Below the pieces are notes generated by a model. The model saw nothing but the letters and a program-made list of their open reading frames with translations, made no database searches and was not told the DNA's origin. A stretch of DNA of 64,000 nt, taken from the NCBI RefSeq assembly GCF_000471905.2, contig NW_006495778.1:2225420-2289419 (forward strand), written 5' to 3'. Shown here piece after piece: positions 34,561-46,339 of this stretch. Origin of the DNA: Amborella trichopoda (Eukaryota; Streptophyta; Magnoliopsida; Amborellales; Amborellaceae). The translations under genes and the position numbers were made by a program. Numbering within the stretch: the first letter of the stretch is position 1; each line of letters opens with the position of its first letter.

Positions 34561-34935
34561 TAAGTTACATTCTAAATGAATTCATTTCAAATTTTATCCC
34601 TTCTTTTAAATTTGGTGATCCAAATCGGAATTGATCGATCCTGATTGGGAATTGAATGGGTTGTTCAGATTATCGGTTCCCCCAAGGAACCGCCGGTTCA
34701 CTGATCAATCGGTCGATATGTTAGAGAATTAGCTGATTCTTATTTCTTTTGATTTCAAATTTTAATTTTCAAATTCTTTTTACTTGTCCCCCCTACGCTA
34801 GCGCACGGGGAACCTTTACCCGTTCACGCTATAAGACACATGAGACTTATTTATAGTCTTTCCATATCTCTCTCTCTTATTCATGGTTTATAGGGCAAAC
34901 TTTTTATTTTTTACTTATTTTGGAGGTAAAAGTTT

Positions 34936-35520
34936 CAATACAACAAACATCTCTCACCTTTAATAAGAACATCGTTTTTTCTTATTAAAGATGAGAGTAT
35001 TGGGTTTCTGGTTTTTATTTAAAAATGACCTAATATTTCTCACCTTTAATAAGAATTTTATTTTTCTTATTAACTTTTAAACGACCCAATATCACTCTTC
35101 TTTAAGAAGAACTTTGTTTTTTCTTATCAACCTTTAAATGACCCAATATCTCTCACCTTTTATATGAATTTTTTTTTTTTTTTTAAAGGTGAGAGACATT
35201 AGATTAGGCTAAAAGTTTCAATACAAAAGCTACAAATGGGATTAAACGACTGCCCAACGTCGATCACTTTTAATAAGAACTTTGTTTGTCCTTATTAAAG
35301 GCAAGATTATTGGGTTCTTATTTAAAAGGCACAAATGACCCAATATATCCCACTTTTAACAAGAATTTTATTTTTCTTATTAACCTTTGAATGACCCAAT
35401 GTCTATCACCTTTAAGAAGAACTTTGTCTTTTTCTTATTAACCTTTAAATGGCCCAATATCTCTCGCCTTTAATAAGCACTTTATGTTTCCTTAGTAAAG
35501 GTGATAAACATTAGGTTTTA
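34936..35520. repeat. Degenerate 60-bp tandem array, each unit self-complementary
   Basis: About eight to ten diverged units carry 'ctcacctttaataagaactt', a T-rich linker, 'tttcttattaacctttaaat' and 'gacccaatatct'. aataagaa and ttcttatt inside a unit can pair, and some units appear inverted. No coding. Confidence 0.8.
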
Positions 35521-36924
35521 GGCTAAATTTGAATGCATTTTTCTACCAAATCTCAATTATATCAGTATAATGCTCGAATTTTGATACTTGAATTTATATA
35601 TTTTTTTACAAAAAATAGGGTTGCTTTTAGAACTTAAATCAAAAGAAATAATAGTGTTAATTATAAAACTATACATTTTTACAAATCTTTTTCTAGTTTT
35701 AATGATACTTCTTATTATTTTCTAAAATTTTAGGTTTCGGCAACATTCCTATACATGCTAAATTAGGGGATTATATACAATGACACCATTTTCCTTTAGT
35801 ACAAGGAGGTGGCAATTACTTATAACCATCCGATGAGAAATCCAATGGCTTAGGTATGTCATAAACCTCGAGAAAATTTCTTTTGAAGTTTGAGATTGGT
35901 CAATGGAATAAATGCAACCATCCAGTTTCTCATCCAATGATTAAGATTAATTGTGACCACCTTGTACCAAAAGTAAATGGTTTTATTGTATACTTTTCTT
36001 AAATTAGAACAAGTTAGGCAATATGTTACTACTCTTAATATTTTTAAAAATAAAGAGTTTGATATTATCAAGCAGAAAATGATCCAACTCAAGAAAGAAA
36101 GCTCTATGCTAAATCAATGGGGACCAGGTGCAGTCGATATTTTCAAGCAGATAATGACATGTAAATTAAAAACAAACATAAATAAATATGATACCTCTAG
36201 AGAGATAAATTAAATATGACACCTCTAGAAAGACAAAACATTAATAACAGTATGAATGAAGAAATAATTAAGAAGTAAGAAGTATAAAAATTAATTTTAG
36301 GGAAAGAAAAAAGAAGTAAGAATGAACAGGGAAGCCCCTATTTTTACCGACGTAAGTGGCACTGGAGATTATAAAAATAAAATAAAACTAAAAAAGTATG
36401 AGTTATAGTACATTTTAAACTACATATTGACTATGAAATGAATGTAATGATCAACAAATACTTAGACATGAAACATGCTCTCATTATTTACATATTTTTT
36501 TTAAAATAGTGAAAATTTCTAATGTAATACCCCTTTTCTTATAAACTTAAAAAATTGGATTTTTAATAAATTTTAATTTGTTTGTTTAAAAAAATTGAAG
36601 TTAAAACCAACTGATCCGGATCGCTGATCTGCCTATTGAAGCTGGCTTTTTCTCATGGACAATTGGATCATCGATCTATTCTCTAAAACCTTGGGAACAA
36701 CTAAGGGTATTTTTGTAATTTGATAAGTGCAAACAAATTAAGTACATAATGAAAAAAATACCCCTAGTTGCTTTGCATTAGTATTAAACAATAGTTTCCT
36801 TATTTGTAATGCATAAAAACTGGGGATATCTTCATTATTCGGTTGAGGTCTCTTAGGGGTCAAATTACAGAAATGCTTATGATTGTTCTACATTCTAAAT
36901 TATAGAAAATTCACTAGTCCATAA

Positions 36925-38704
36925 GCATTCATCATTTCATAAACAATGGCATGTATGATTACAACCATGCACACTTAATGTCACATAAGCATTTATCATC
37001 TCATAAGCATTCACTAGTTTATAAGCATTCATTAGCTCATCAGTATGCCTTATTACAATCATGTTCATTCAATATCACATAAACATTCATCATTTCATAT
37101 GCATTCATCATCTCGGTCATGCGTACCCAATAATTCATAGAATAGGAGAAACTTTCGTGTGATAGTCTCTCAGACAATGTAGTATAACTTCCAATCCATA
37201 AAAAATTTCAACATGGTCCCACACTATTTTTGAAGTACACATACCCATATTTCATTTAGAAGTGGTTTGAATTCATTTTGTCACCATTAGATCAGTAAAT
37301 AGTTTAGTAGAAAAACATGCAACAGTTTTGGAATTTCACTGCCACTCACAACAGTGACATACTCATACATACATAGGCATAATTCTCAAACTATAAAGAA
37401 TTTCAACATGATTCCAAACTAAATTTGAAGTAGACACACTCATCTTTCATTTAAAACTAGTTTGAGTTCATGTGGACACCGTTTGGTCAGTAAAACGTTC
37501 AACATAATAACCTAGAAAGTTCCTAGAATTTCATTTCCAAGTTTTGGCATACTTCAAGAGATGAATAATAACTTCCAAACCAAAATAACCTTAATACAAT
37601 GTCTTTTTTGTTATTAAAATATATTCACAATGGTGCCTTCCCACCAAGTTTCATAGCCAACAGAAATGATTTCATTGCTCAATCTATCATACCAATAAAA
37701 TCACAGTTCTAAAAAAAACAGGCATATCTAACATAAATTTCATAACATGCAACCACATCCTCAATAACATAAATTCAATAGCATGCAACCACATCCTCAT
37801 TCAAAAATCATACTTATAGCCATGCTTGTACTTCATGCAAAACAATCAAACTCACTCATAGAAGCTTGAATGCTAGATCTACTTACCTTGTACCAAAAGA
37901 ACTCCAAGTTTCCCCCCACACAGGTTTCTCTTCAAAAAAATACTAAGTTCAAGGGATGGTTTCAAGTTTAGGGTCTTGAAGCCTTAAGGGAGGATGTGGG
38001 TGAGAGGGCAGGGAGAAGAGAGAGGGCCAAAAATCCCATGGAGGGGTGTGAAAGGGTGAATAAATAAGAAAATAAAAGAGCAGCATGCAAACAAGAGGCA
38101 TCCACATGGTACGCAAGTAGCAAGTGGCATCCTCATGGCATACCAGTGGCATCAAGAAGCATCCACATGGCACACATGTGGCATCAAGCAATCATGGGAG
38201 ACTCCCTGTGCTCGGTGGCATGAACTCTCTGTTGTGCACGGCGGCATAAATGCCCTCGGCGGTATGAACTCTCTGTTGCGCACAACAGCATGAATACGCT
38301 CGGCGGCATGAACTCTCTGTTGCGCACTGCGACATGAATGCGTTCGACGGTGTCTACTGCTTCCGGTTGTGCACGACGGCATGAACGTGCTCAGCGGTGT
38401 CTGCTGCTTTCGGTTGTGTATGGCGGCACTCTCTTTCTTCTATCTCTCACTACCGCGCACGGCTCTCAATCGTATTGTCGCGCACGGCTCTCAATCTTAT
38501 TGTTGCACACGGCGGCACACACATTGTCACGTACTGCGGCACACACATTGCCGCGCACAGTGGCATACACCCACTGTCGCGCACAGTGGCATACACCCAC
38601 TGTCGCGTACGACGTCACCTAAATTGCTGCGAATGATGGTCTAACTTTCCCTGTCGGTGACCCGCCAGTGCACTACAACACTCTTGAAAATATGGGTCCT
38701 TACA
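36925..38704 (-). repeat. Truncated 3' LTR of the Tekay-like element
   Basis: About 1.8 kb matches 41985-43752 in direct orientation, from 'tgggtccttaca' at the right edge to 'cattcatcatttcataaaca' at the left. The other half of the LTR is missing on this side. Confidence 0.9.
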
Positions 38705-38722
38705 TCATCCCTCCTTAAAAAG
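38705..38722 (-). other. Polypurine tract
   Basis: The minus strand TTTTTAAGGAGGGATGA lies immediately before the LTR start TGTAAGGACC. Confidence 0.8.
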
Positions 38723-38994
38723 GATTTTGTCCTCAAAATCATATACTTGATCATCAAATAAATGGGGGGGAAGGGGGTCTGAAAGTGGCACTCTTCTCCA
38801 ATTAATCTATTGAGGTATAATGAACAAACGACCAACCAATACTCAAGAGGATGTCAAAATCCTAGACATCCAAAAGAATCAAATCTATAGGCAAGACTCT
38901 ACTTCCCAAATGTACTCTTAGTACCTAAACTTTGAGCCATTTGCCAAGGAGGTGTGCACACACTAAGGTATGATCAAGAGGTGCAGATTCAATG

Positions 38995-39420
38995 TTAAGT
39001 GACATGCAAAATATGATGCTCTAACAGAGTACGAAGGTAATCAGGATCAAACAAAATTCTAGTTTCTCTTACCATAAACAAAGAGCTTACCTTGAATTCC
39101 TGAGGTAGAAACTTCGACTCCTGTTTCGCAAGTGCAAACACCCAACCTTGAGTCTTTTGCTTACGTTCGTTCATCATAATAGGGCAGTTTCTACTTAGGT
39201 GGCCTGGCTTGCTACATTTGAACCATGCCTTCATCTTCAGCCAGCACTCGGGAGCCGCATGAATAGGCTTCCCAAAAAAGCCACAATGCACCGGCTAGTT
39301 TTGCTTGACATCACCCTGAAAAGTCTTTTGGGCTTTACCATTTCTCTTGTCTCCTCTTGCTTGGAAGTCTCTCGGAGGTAGGGGCCTTACCTTCTGCTTC
39401 TCCCTCCTTAGCCAGTAATC
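38995..39420 (-). pseudogene. Gag zinc-knuckle remnant of the Tekay-like element
   Basis: The minus-strand reading includes the CCHC knuckle FKCSKPGHLSRNCP (C-x2-C-x4-H-x4-C) and, upstream of it, Cys/His-containing phrases (MHCGFFGKPIHAAPECW). What follows (VRETRILFDPD) lies where the aspartic protease would begin. The domain would package the element RNA. The reading is broken and ends before any pol domain. Confidence 0.8.
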
Positions 39421-40137
39421 ATTGCAATCTCTTTATATCTTCCTGGCCAAATCCACCAACAAGGAGAACGTCTTAAGGTTGACTAATATCACTCTCCCTC
39501 GAATATCTGGCCTAAGGCCCCTCTTAAACTTGCTTGCCTTACGAGCCTCTGTATTGATAAATGTTCGATGTATATCGAGATAACTCTAAGAACTTAGCCG
39601 CGTAATGATCCACAGTCATTTTCCTTGCTGCAACTCTATGAACTTGCCCTCCTTCCTCTCATTTACCGAGTCAGGGAAGTACTTTTCGTTGAAGGCCCCT
39701 AGAATTTTCCTCCCAAGTAGGTATTGTCCCTACTTCTTCCTAGGCATGCTGGACTGAACGCCACCAATGTTCGGCGTCCCTTCTAGAGTGAAGATTCCTA
39801 GCCTCAACTTATGCTCATCTGAGCATTGCAAGACTCCAAAGTTTTCTCAACTTGCATCAGCCACCTCTCGGCTCTCTCAACTTCTCTATAAGGCAACTAT
39901 CATTATGTCATAGGTCAAAGGCAGTAAGGGCCAGCATACTATCTTACATGACCTGTGTCATGGCTCCTAAAGTCCTGAAGAACTCCTCCTTCCCATTTCC
40001 TGTGCCCAAACTGTTGGCATGAGTTCTCTGCATCCTAACCGGAAACATGAACACCCTTACGCTAATCACCAGCCTATCCCTAAAACCATTCTAAGGACAC
40101 TTCTAAGACTCTTTAGGCCAAGAATCATATCATGACT

Positions 40138-40149
40138 GCTCTGATACCA
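40138..40149 (-). other. Primer-binding site (initiator Met tRNA)
   Basis: TGGTATCAGAGC on the minus strand, four bases from the inner edge of the 5' LTR. Confidence 0.9.
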
Positions 40150-40153
40150 TAAT

Positions 40154-43100
40154 TGTCATGACCCCGCCTCCTGACCCCTACTATACATGCCAGAGGGCAA
40201 CAGAGTGCGGGATCGCGACCAAACGGTAGTGAATGCCACTCAGGTGGGAGTGCGCACAACGCTTTTTAGAAAATGGTAATCACAGCAAACCACGAAAGAA
40301 ATATAAAAACTCCAACATACCCACAACAAAACTAGACAAATTAAAACTGAAACCTATATATATACAATCTCAGAGTATTACAAAATGTCCCAAGGAACGA
40401 AAGGCCCAAAAATAGAAATACTTATCTTGACAACAAAACGACTATATAGCCAACTGCCATCTAACACCTACAATCACAAGGAAGCTTTCTCGTCAAGTGC
40501 GGGCCTGCAATCTACCAGTTACAATCACCACCCGTCCGTCCTCAACCTACGGCTGTCAATCTACAAGGATTGGAGAAAACAAAATGCGTTATAAAGTCCA
40601 ATAAGTAGATCAAAGCGTTAAGCATTCCTGCCTACACACTGTTATTCCCAACCGTCCTCAAGTTTCATGCGAGTTTTACAATATAAAGTCACGTGTCACA
40701 ATTGTATTAGTAACGTGTCGAGAGTAATTTCTTTTCAGGGATAAGCAATTACTTCACATGGATTAGCAATTTATCAAACCCCTTTCGTCTAGAGCATCAT
40801 AACGAATTATCATAACTATAACTCAATAAATTTAATAAGCGTAACCAACATTAGCAATCATTAATTAACTCACTCCCTAATTCGCCTACTCCCGAAGTAG
40901 AAGCTATATCCATCAGGCCAAGTTAATCCTATTGTTTAGGACTTCTACCATTACTCAGGAGGGAGGGCAATGACAAGTGGGTGACCCACTTCAAAATGCC
41001 TTCACTCATGCAAACACACAATCCCCAGCGCGCTTTGGGATTTTTGATAGGCGATGGCCTTGTAAGACACTACTCCCTATGCCACCTTGACTACCGTTAG
41101 GGTACCAAACACTATGAATGGGGGAGCGACCACCCAAACATCATCTACCCCAACTCCCGTCCTATCATTAGGCGAGCCAGAGAGATCACAAGTAGGCAAT
41201 GCAATACGCTCAAAGCACGCCAATATATCTCATATCACCTCATGGTCATGCAATACGATCAAAGCATGCCAAGAGATCTCAAAGTAGGACCATGTATTAT
41301 GCTCAAAGCATGCCAATCATTCACATATCATAGTATGGTCATGCAATACACTCAAAGTAGGTCAATCATTCACATATCATAGTATCGTCATGGAATACGC
41401 TCAAAGCATGCCAATCATTCACATATCATAGTATGGTCATGCAATATGCTCAAACCAGGCCAATCATTCATGTATCATAGTATGGCCATGCAATACGCTC
41501 AAAACATGCTAACCATTCACATATCATACGTCACATAGCTGACCACACAGGTCTTATCACATAACACTTGTCACAATCATATCACATCACATTATACTAC
41601 CAATGGATGACCTATTGCATAGTGCTTCTTCTCACATTACTTAACATATCAAATCACATCACACTATCAATGGATGACCCATTGCATAATGCTTCATATA
41701 TTACTTATCATATCACATTTTCATCATATCATAGTGGGCTTTCATTTCATGACAAAGCACGTATTCATTTCATAACATAACCATTATTCCTTTTATAACA
41801 GAGCAGGTGCTCATTTTATAACAGAGCAACATAGCATATTTCAATATTATGCAATCTTATTAGAGCACAATACAACCTTGTAATTCGCTCAAAGCATGTC
41901 GATGAATCACATATCACTTAGCTCTGATCACATGGCACTTATCACAATCTTTCTCATTCAACCTTACATAAGTATTCATCATTTCATAAACATTCACTAG
42001 TTGATAAGCATTCATCATATCATAAACAATGGCATGTATGATTACAACCATGCACACTTAATGTCACAAGCATTTATCATCTCATAAGCATTCACTAGTT
42101 CATAAGCATTCATTATCTCATAAGCATTCACTGGTTGGTTCATCAACATGTCTTATCACAATCCTATTCATTCAATATCACATAAACATTCATCATTTCA
42201 TAAGCATTCATCATCTCGGCTATGCGTTCATAGAATAGGAAAAACTTTAGTGTGACAGTCTCTCAGACAATGTAGTATAACTTCTAATCCATAGAAAATT
42301 TCAATATGGTCTCAAAACCATTTTTGAAGTACATACAACCATATTTCATTTAAAGTTTGAACTCATTTAGACACCATTAGGTCAGTAAACAATTCAGTAG
42401 AAAAATATGCAACAGTTCTAGAATTTCATTGCCACTCATAACAGTGACATAAGGACATAATTCCCAAACTATAAAGAATTTCAACATGATTCCAAAACCA
42501 AATTTGAAGTAGACACACTCATATTTCATTTAAAACTGACTTGAGTTCATTTGGACACCGTTTGGTCAATGAAACGTTCACATAATAACCTACAAAGTTC
42601 TTGGAATTTTATTTCCAAGTTTTGCCATACCTCAAGGGATGAATAATAACTTCCAAACCAAAATAAGCATTAATACATGGTCTTTTTCTTCTTAAAATAG
42701 ATTCACAATGGTACCTTCCCACCAAGTTTCATAGCCAACATAAATGATTTGAATGTCCAATCTATCATGCCAATAAAATCACTGTCCTAAAAAAAAAAGG
42801 CATATCTAACATAAATTTCATTAACATGCAACCACATCATCAATAGCATAAATTAAATAGCATGCAGCCACATCCTCATTCAACAATTATACTTATAGTC
42901 ATGCTTGTAGTTCATGCAAAACAATCAAACTCACTCATAGAAGCTTGAATGCTAGATTTACTTACCTTGTACCAAAAGAACTCCAAGTTTCCCCCCACAC
43001 AGGTTTCTCTTCAAAAAAATATCAAGTTCAAGAGATGGTTTCAAGCTTAAGGTCTTGAGGCCTTAAGAGAGGACGTGGGTGAGAGGGCAAGGAGAAGAGA

Positions 43101-43752
43101 GGGCCAAAAATCCCGTGAAGGGGTGAATAACTAAGAAAAGAAAGGGGCAGCATGCAAACAACAAATGGCATCAAGAGGCATCCACATAGCACACAAGTGG
43201 CATCCTCATAGCATTCAAGTGGCATTAAGAGGCATCCACATGGCACACAAGTGGCATCAAGCAATCATGAGAGACTCTCTGTGCTCGGTGGCATGAACTC
43301 TCTGTTACGTATGGCGGCATGAACGCGCTCGGCGGCATGAACTCTCTGTTGCGCACAACGGCATGAACGCGTTCGGTGGCATGAACTCTCTGTTGCGCAC
43401 TGCCGCATGAACACACTCGACGGTATCTGCTGCTTCCGGTTGCGCACGACGGTATGAATGTGCTCGGTGGTGTCTATTGCTTCCGATTGCGTACGGTGGC
43501 ACTCTCTTTCTTTTGTTTCTCACTGCCGTGCACAGCTCTCACTCTTACTGCCGTGCACGGCTCTCACTCTTACTGCCGTGCACGGCTCTCACTCTTACTG
43601 CCGTGCACGGCGGCACACACACTGCCACGCACGGCGGCATATACAAAATGCCGCGCACGATGGCACCTAAACTGCTGCGCACAGTGGTCTAACTCTCTCT
43701 GTCGGTGACCCGCCAGTGCACTACAACATGCTTGAAAATCTGGGTCCTTACA
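40154..43752 (-). repeat. 5' LTR of the Tekay-like element, 3.6 kb
   Basis: The minus strand starts TGTAAGGACCCAG at 43752 and ends GGGGTCATGACA at 40154, so it has TG...CA ends. It is next to the primer-binding site. Frames rich in His, Arg and Ala around 43260-43700 come from a short 'gcgcacggcggca'-type tandem repeat and are not genes. The LTR also holds the 49-bp minisatellite at 41205-41530. Confidence 0.9.
41205..41530. repeat. 49-bp minisatellite inside the LTR
   Basis: About six units contain 'ggtcatgcaatacgctcaaa' followed by 'gcatgccaatcattcacata'. Units differ at a few positions. They are contiguous repeats without unique spacers, so not a CRISPR array. Confidence 0.9.
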
Positions 43753-44739
43753 GTTATGTTGTATACATGAATGAAATAAAAAAAAAAAGAAATTAATCAA
43801 ACTTCTTTATGCATAAAAAAAAAAAACAAAATGCTTAAGCAAATTCGAATCCCGCACTGAATTCCTAGCTACTTAAATCTTCAATATCATTGAATCTCTC
43901 TCTTGTTCTTTATAAGGACGCTACAAGTTTAAAGAAAAAAAAATCAATGGGTAACTCTTCTTCTCATTCTACCTATTGTTTTGAGACATACGATTGTTTT
44001 GATTACTTTTTTTACAGAATATATTGCTTGTATTTTTCTATATGCACATTTTCTAAGGGAACTCATTGGTGAAATTTTTTATAGAATTTTTTATTAAACC
44101 AAGATTCTTAATTCACTCCCACTGTTAATCTACTTACCTTTAAACTAAAACTCAGTAATATCATGTTAATGAAAAAATAAAGTTGTAAGGAAGAAGTTTT
44201 TTGAAATAAAATAAAATATAATTTTATATTGGTTCCATTAAAAAATGCAATTTTTTTTTTAAGATCTTTTGAAAAACTCATAGTTCTTAACGAGTTTCAA
44301 AACATAAGAGATTTTTTGAAAAACTTGTATTTTAAACAGAGACTTGCTAACTATAGTTTAAACATGCCATCGCTAACTTTCAATCTCCAGGAAATGTCAG
44401 TTCCACCCATTTCGATGGAATTGACATTTCCTGATAAAAGGCTTAAAATGAGGAAACGACACTACGCGAAATCGTACCTTTTATGTGGAAATAGATCTCG
44501 CGGAGACTCATTCCCAGAGAACCAAACATGCCCTTAGTAATATGCATGTGACAAAATAATCAATGTGGAGAGAGAGAATGAGAGATGGAACTTGGAAGGA
44601 AATTACCAAAAAAACCAAATTTTTTAACAAACAATCATGCTACCAAATCCATAGAATGAATGTAATTGAGATAAGATGTTGAAAAAAATGAGTGAAAATA
44701 ATAGATTAAATTCGGAATAAATATATCCGTAAGAATTAT
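43753..44739. other. Intergenic AT-rich DNA
   Basis: No gene recognised. It holds a 46-bp hairpin at 44388-44433. A 102-codon frame across 44229-44537 has no recognisable domain and overlaps the hairpin; I reject it as a gene. Confidence 0.6.
44388..44433. repeat. 18-bp hairpin, 10-nt loop
   Basis: caggaaatgtcagttcca pairs with tggaattgacatttcctg at 17 of 18 positions. Possibly the centre of a small foldback element that ends near 'gagaaccaaacatgccctta' (44518-44537); the other end was not found. Confidence 0.85.
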
Positions 44740-45033
44740 GAGGTGACTCTAAGATATTATAAGATTACGAAAAGTCAACTTAGATAGGCTAGCCATGTTC
44801 AACATCAGGTTAGAAGAGTACCGATTAGGAGGGCCGAGTTTATTCAAGTATAAAATCCCAAAAGAGCAAGATAATGCCCAAAAGACAGTTGAAAGTAGTA
44901 CGAAGAGATATGGTGACTTATAATCTGTCTAAGAATATAGCCCTTGATAGAATGAAATTGTATAAAAAAATGTGTTAAACACCCAAATAATTGAAATAAC
45001 ACTACTTCGATGAGGTCGATGATGATGAATCAT
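44740..45033 (+). mobile_element. RTE-type LINE 3' fragment
   Basis: The plus strand resembles the RTE ORF2 C-terminus ('KVNLDRLAMFN', 'TKRYGDL', 'IALDRMKLYK'-like blocks in changing frames) and ends in gatgatgatga (45019-45029), the RTE-type tail. 5'-truncated and decayed. Confidence 0.7.
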
Positions 45034-45114
45034 ACTACCATTAAACATCAATCGAAAAATATGCAAAACATCCACAGCCAAAAAGAGGCAGAGGGAAAAT
45101 TTAGCTGACTAGGA

Positions 45115-45430
45115 GATAGGGAGGCACGACCTACTCTTGAGAGAGAGAGGTAACATGTAGTAGTAGGCACAAAAGCAAAAGGAAGGAGAGAAGAAAGAGA
45201 AGGATAACAAAGAGAAGAAAACAACGAAAGATATCTTGAGGGAGAGAGAGAAGTAAGATGCAGTAGTAGGCACAAAAGCAAAGGAAAGAAAAAGAAAGAG
45301 AAGGATAACAAAGAGAAAAGGAAAACAAGAGAGATAAGAGGAGCCCAGGGAAAAAAAAGAAAGAAGCTGTGGATAGAAAAGAAGAGAGGGAGAAGGGGAA
45401 AATAAGAAAGAAGAGATGGGAAAGGGAAAA
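45115..45430. repeat. GA-rich stretch with a 103-bp tandem duplication
   Basis: 'tagtaggcacaaaagcaaa' recurs at 45161 and 45264, followed by 'agaaagagaaggataacaaa' in both units. The rest is purine-rich. Long Ser/Phe/Leu frames on the minus strand reflect composition only. Confidence 0.85.
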
Positions 45431-46339
45431 ACCAAAGCAAATATGAAAATGGAACTTAGTAGCTAACATAGAAGAAGCAACAGATCAGCCTGTTAATAGA
45501 AAAACACCAACCCAAATAAGCATGAGAATGTGAAATACACAACCGTGAACAGGGCGACCACAACTGAAAAGAGGGGAAAGACTGCCAAATTAAACAGAGA
45601 GACTGCAAAGGAAAAAATATATATCACGTTTAGGGCCTCAGCCATAGTCTCTTACCTCTGATCCTCACTAAATACTAACTGATGATTACCATTTTTCTTA
45701 CCAAGCTAAATGATCCAAGAGTTCAACCCATTTGACCTGAATCCCCAAGGGTGGCATATCAAAATTCATATTTCCCATGGCTTTACAAAGTTAAAATAAG
45801 ACCAGTAGATCTTCCATATGTGTCTTTTCATGATGATAAGGAGCTCAATAAGTCAGACCATGTTCATCTTGGCACAAACTTTTAACTTTCCGTACTCTCC
45901 ATACAGCTTAGATATAACAAAATAAATGTTTGCATACAAAAACTCACAGGACATCATTTTTAGAAGTAACATACCAATAGAACTAACATACAATTTCAAC
46001 AAGTAGAGTCAAAATGTTGACACAATTGTTAACACAATCAAATCTAATGGCTGTGTTTTTTAATAAGGTGATCCGCAATTGCCAGTCACAACTATCCGAT
46101 TAAACTGTACGGGATGCTGCTCATATCCTTTAGAAATAGAAAATTATATCCCACTACTACAATCCCATTCTTTCACAGATTATACAAGAGAGTAGACCCT
46201 AAAATACAGTATTCTGAAACAACATACATATTAACAGCACTTTACGGCAAACTTGAACTGCTATTACATTCAAAGAGAGGCCCACCCGTTAATTTTTATG
46301 ACACAGTAGACACAAAGATACATTTGACCACCTCCAGCA
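45431..46339. other. Stretch downstream of the metalloprotease gene
   Basis: No other gene recognised. The part next to 46340 should contain the 3' UTR and poly(A) site of the minus-strand gene; I cannot place the site. Confidence 0.5.

Larger units (their letters stand above)
34110..36905. mobile_element. 2.8-kb unit bounded by inverted arms of about 145 bp
   Basis: 34110-34255 is complementary to 36768-36905. Shared blocks include 'aatttaacccccaagaggcc' (left) against 'ctcttaggggtcaaatt' (right) and 'ttgcattacaaataaggaa' against 'ttccttatttgtaatgca'. Inside are an RTE LINE tail (34270-34560), a 60-bp tandem array (34936-35520) and unassigned DNA. The 3' LTR of the Gypsy element begins just beyond the right arm. 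It could be a non-autonomous DNA transposon carrying later insertions, or two inverted solo copies of one shorter element. Confidence 0.55.
36925..43752 (-). mobile_element. Ty3/Gypsy LTR element, Del/Tekay-like, pol missing
   Basis: The minus strand reads from a 5' LTR (43752 down to 40154) to a primer-binding site complementary to initiator Met tRNA (TGGTATCAGAGC, 40149-40138), a gag zinc knuckle (about 39180-39220), a polypurine tract (38722-38705) and a 3' LTR starting TGTAAGGACCCA at 38704. The internal part is only 1.45 kb, with no reverse transcriptase or integrase, so most of pol is gone. The 3' LTR is cut at about 36925. Very long LTRs with this TGTAAGGACCC start and gag type are what I would expect of a Tekay/Del chromovirus. 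It is a broken fossil. Confidence 0.85.

Noticed and set aside
38338-38644. Overlapping plus-strand frames rich in His, Thr, Arg and Ala (also 43454-43708)
   Set aside because: Produced by short CG-rich tandem repeats in the LTRs; all frames are open for the same compositional reason.
41205-41530. CRISPR-like regular repeats
   Set aside because: Units are contiguous, without unique spacers, inside a plant retrotransposon LTR.
45048-45469. Ser/Phe/Leu-rich minus-strand frames of 108-130 codons
   Set aside because: GA-rich tandem duplication; three overlapping frames open; looks membrane-like only because of composition.
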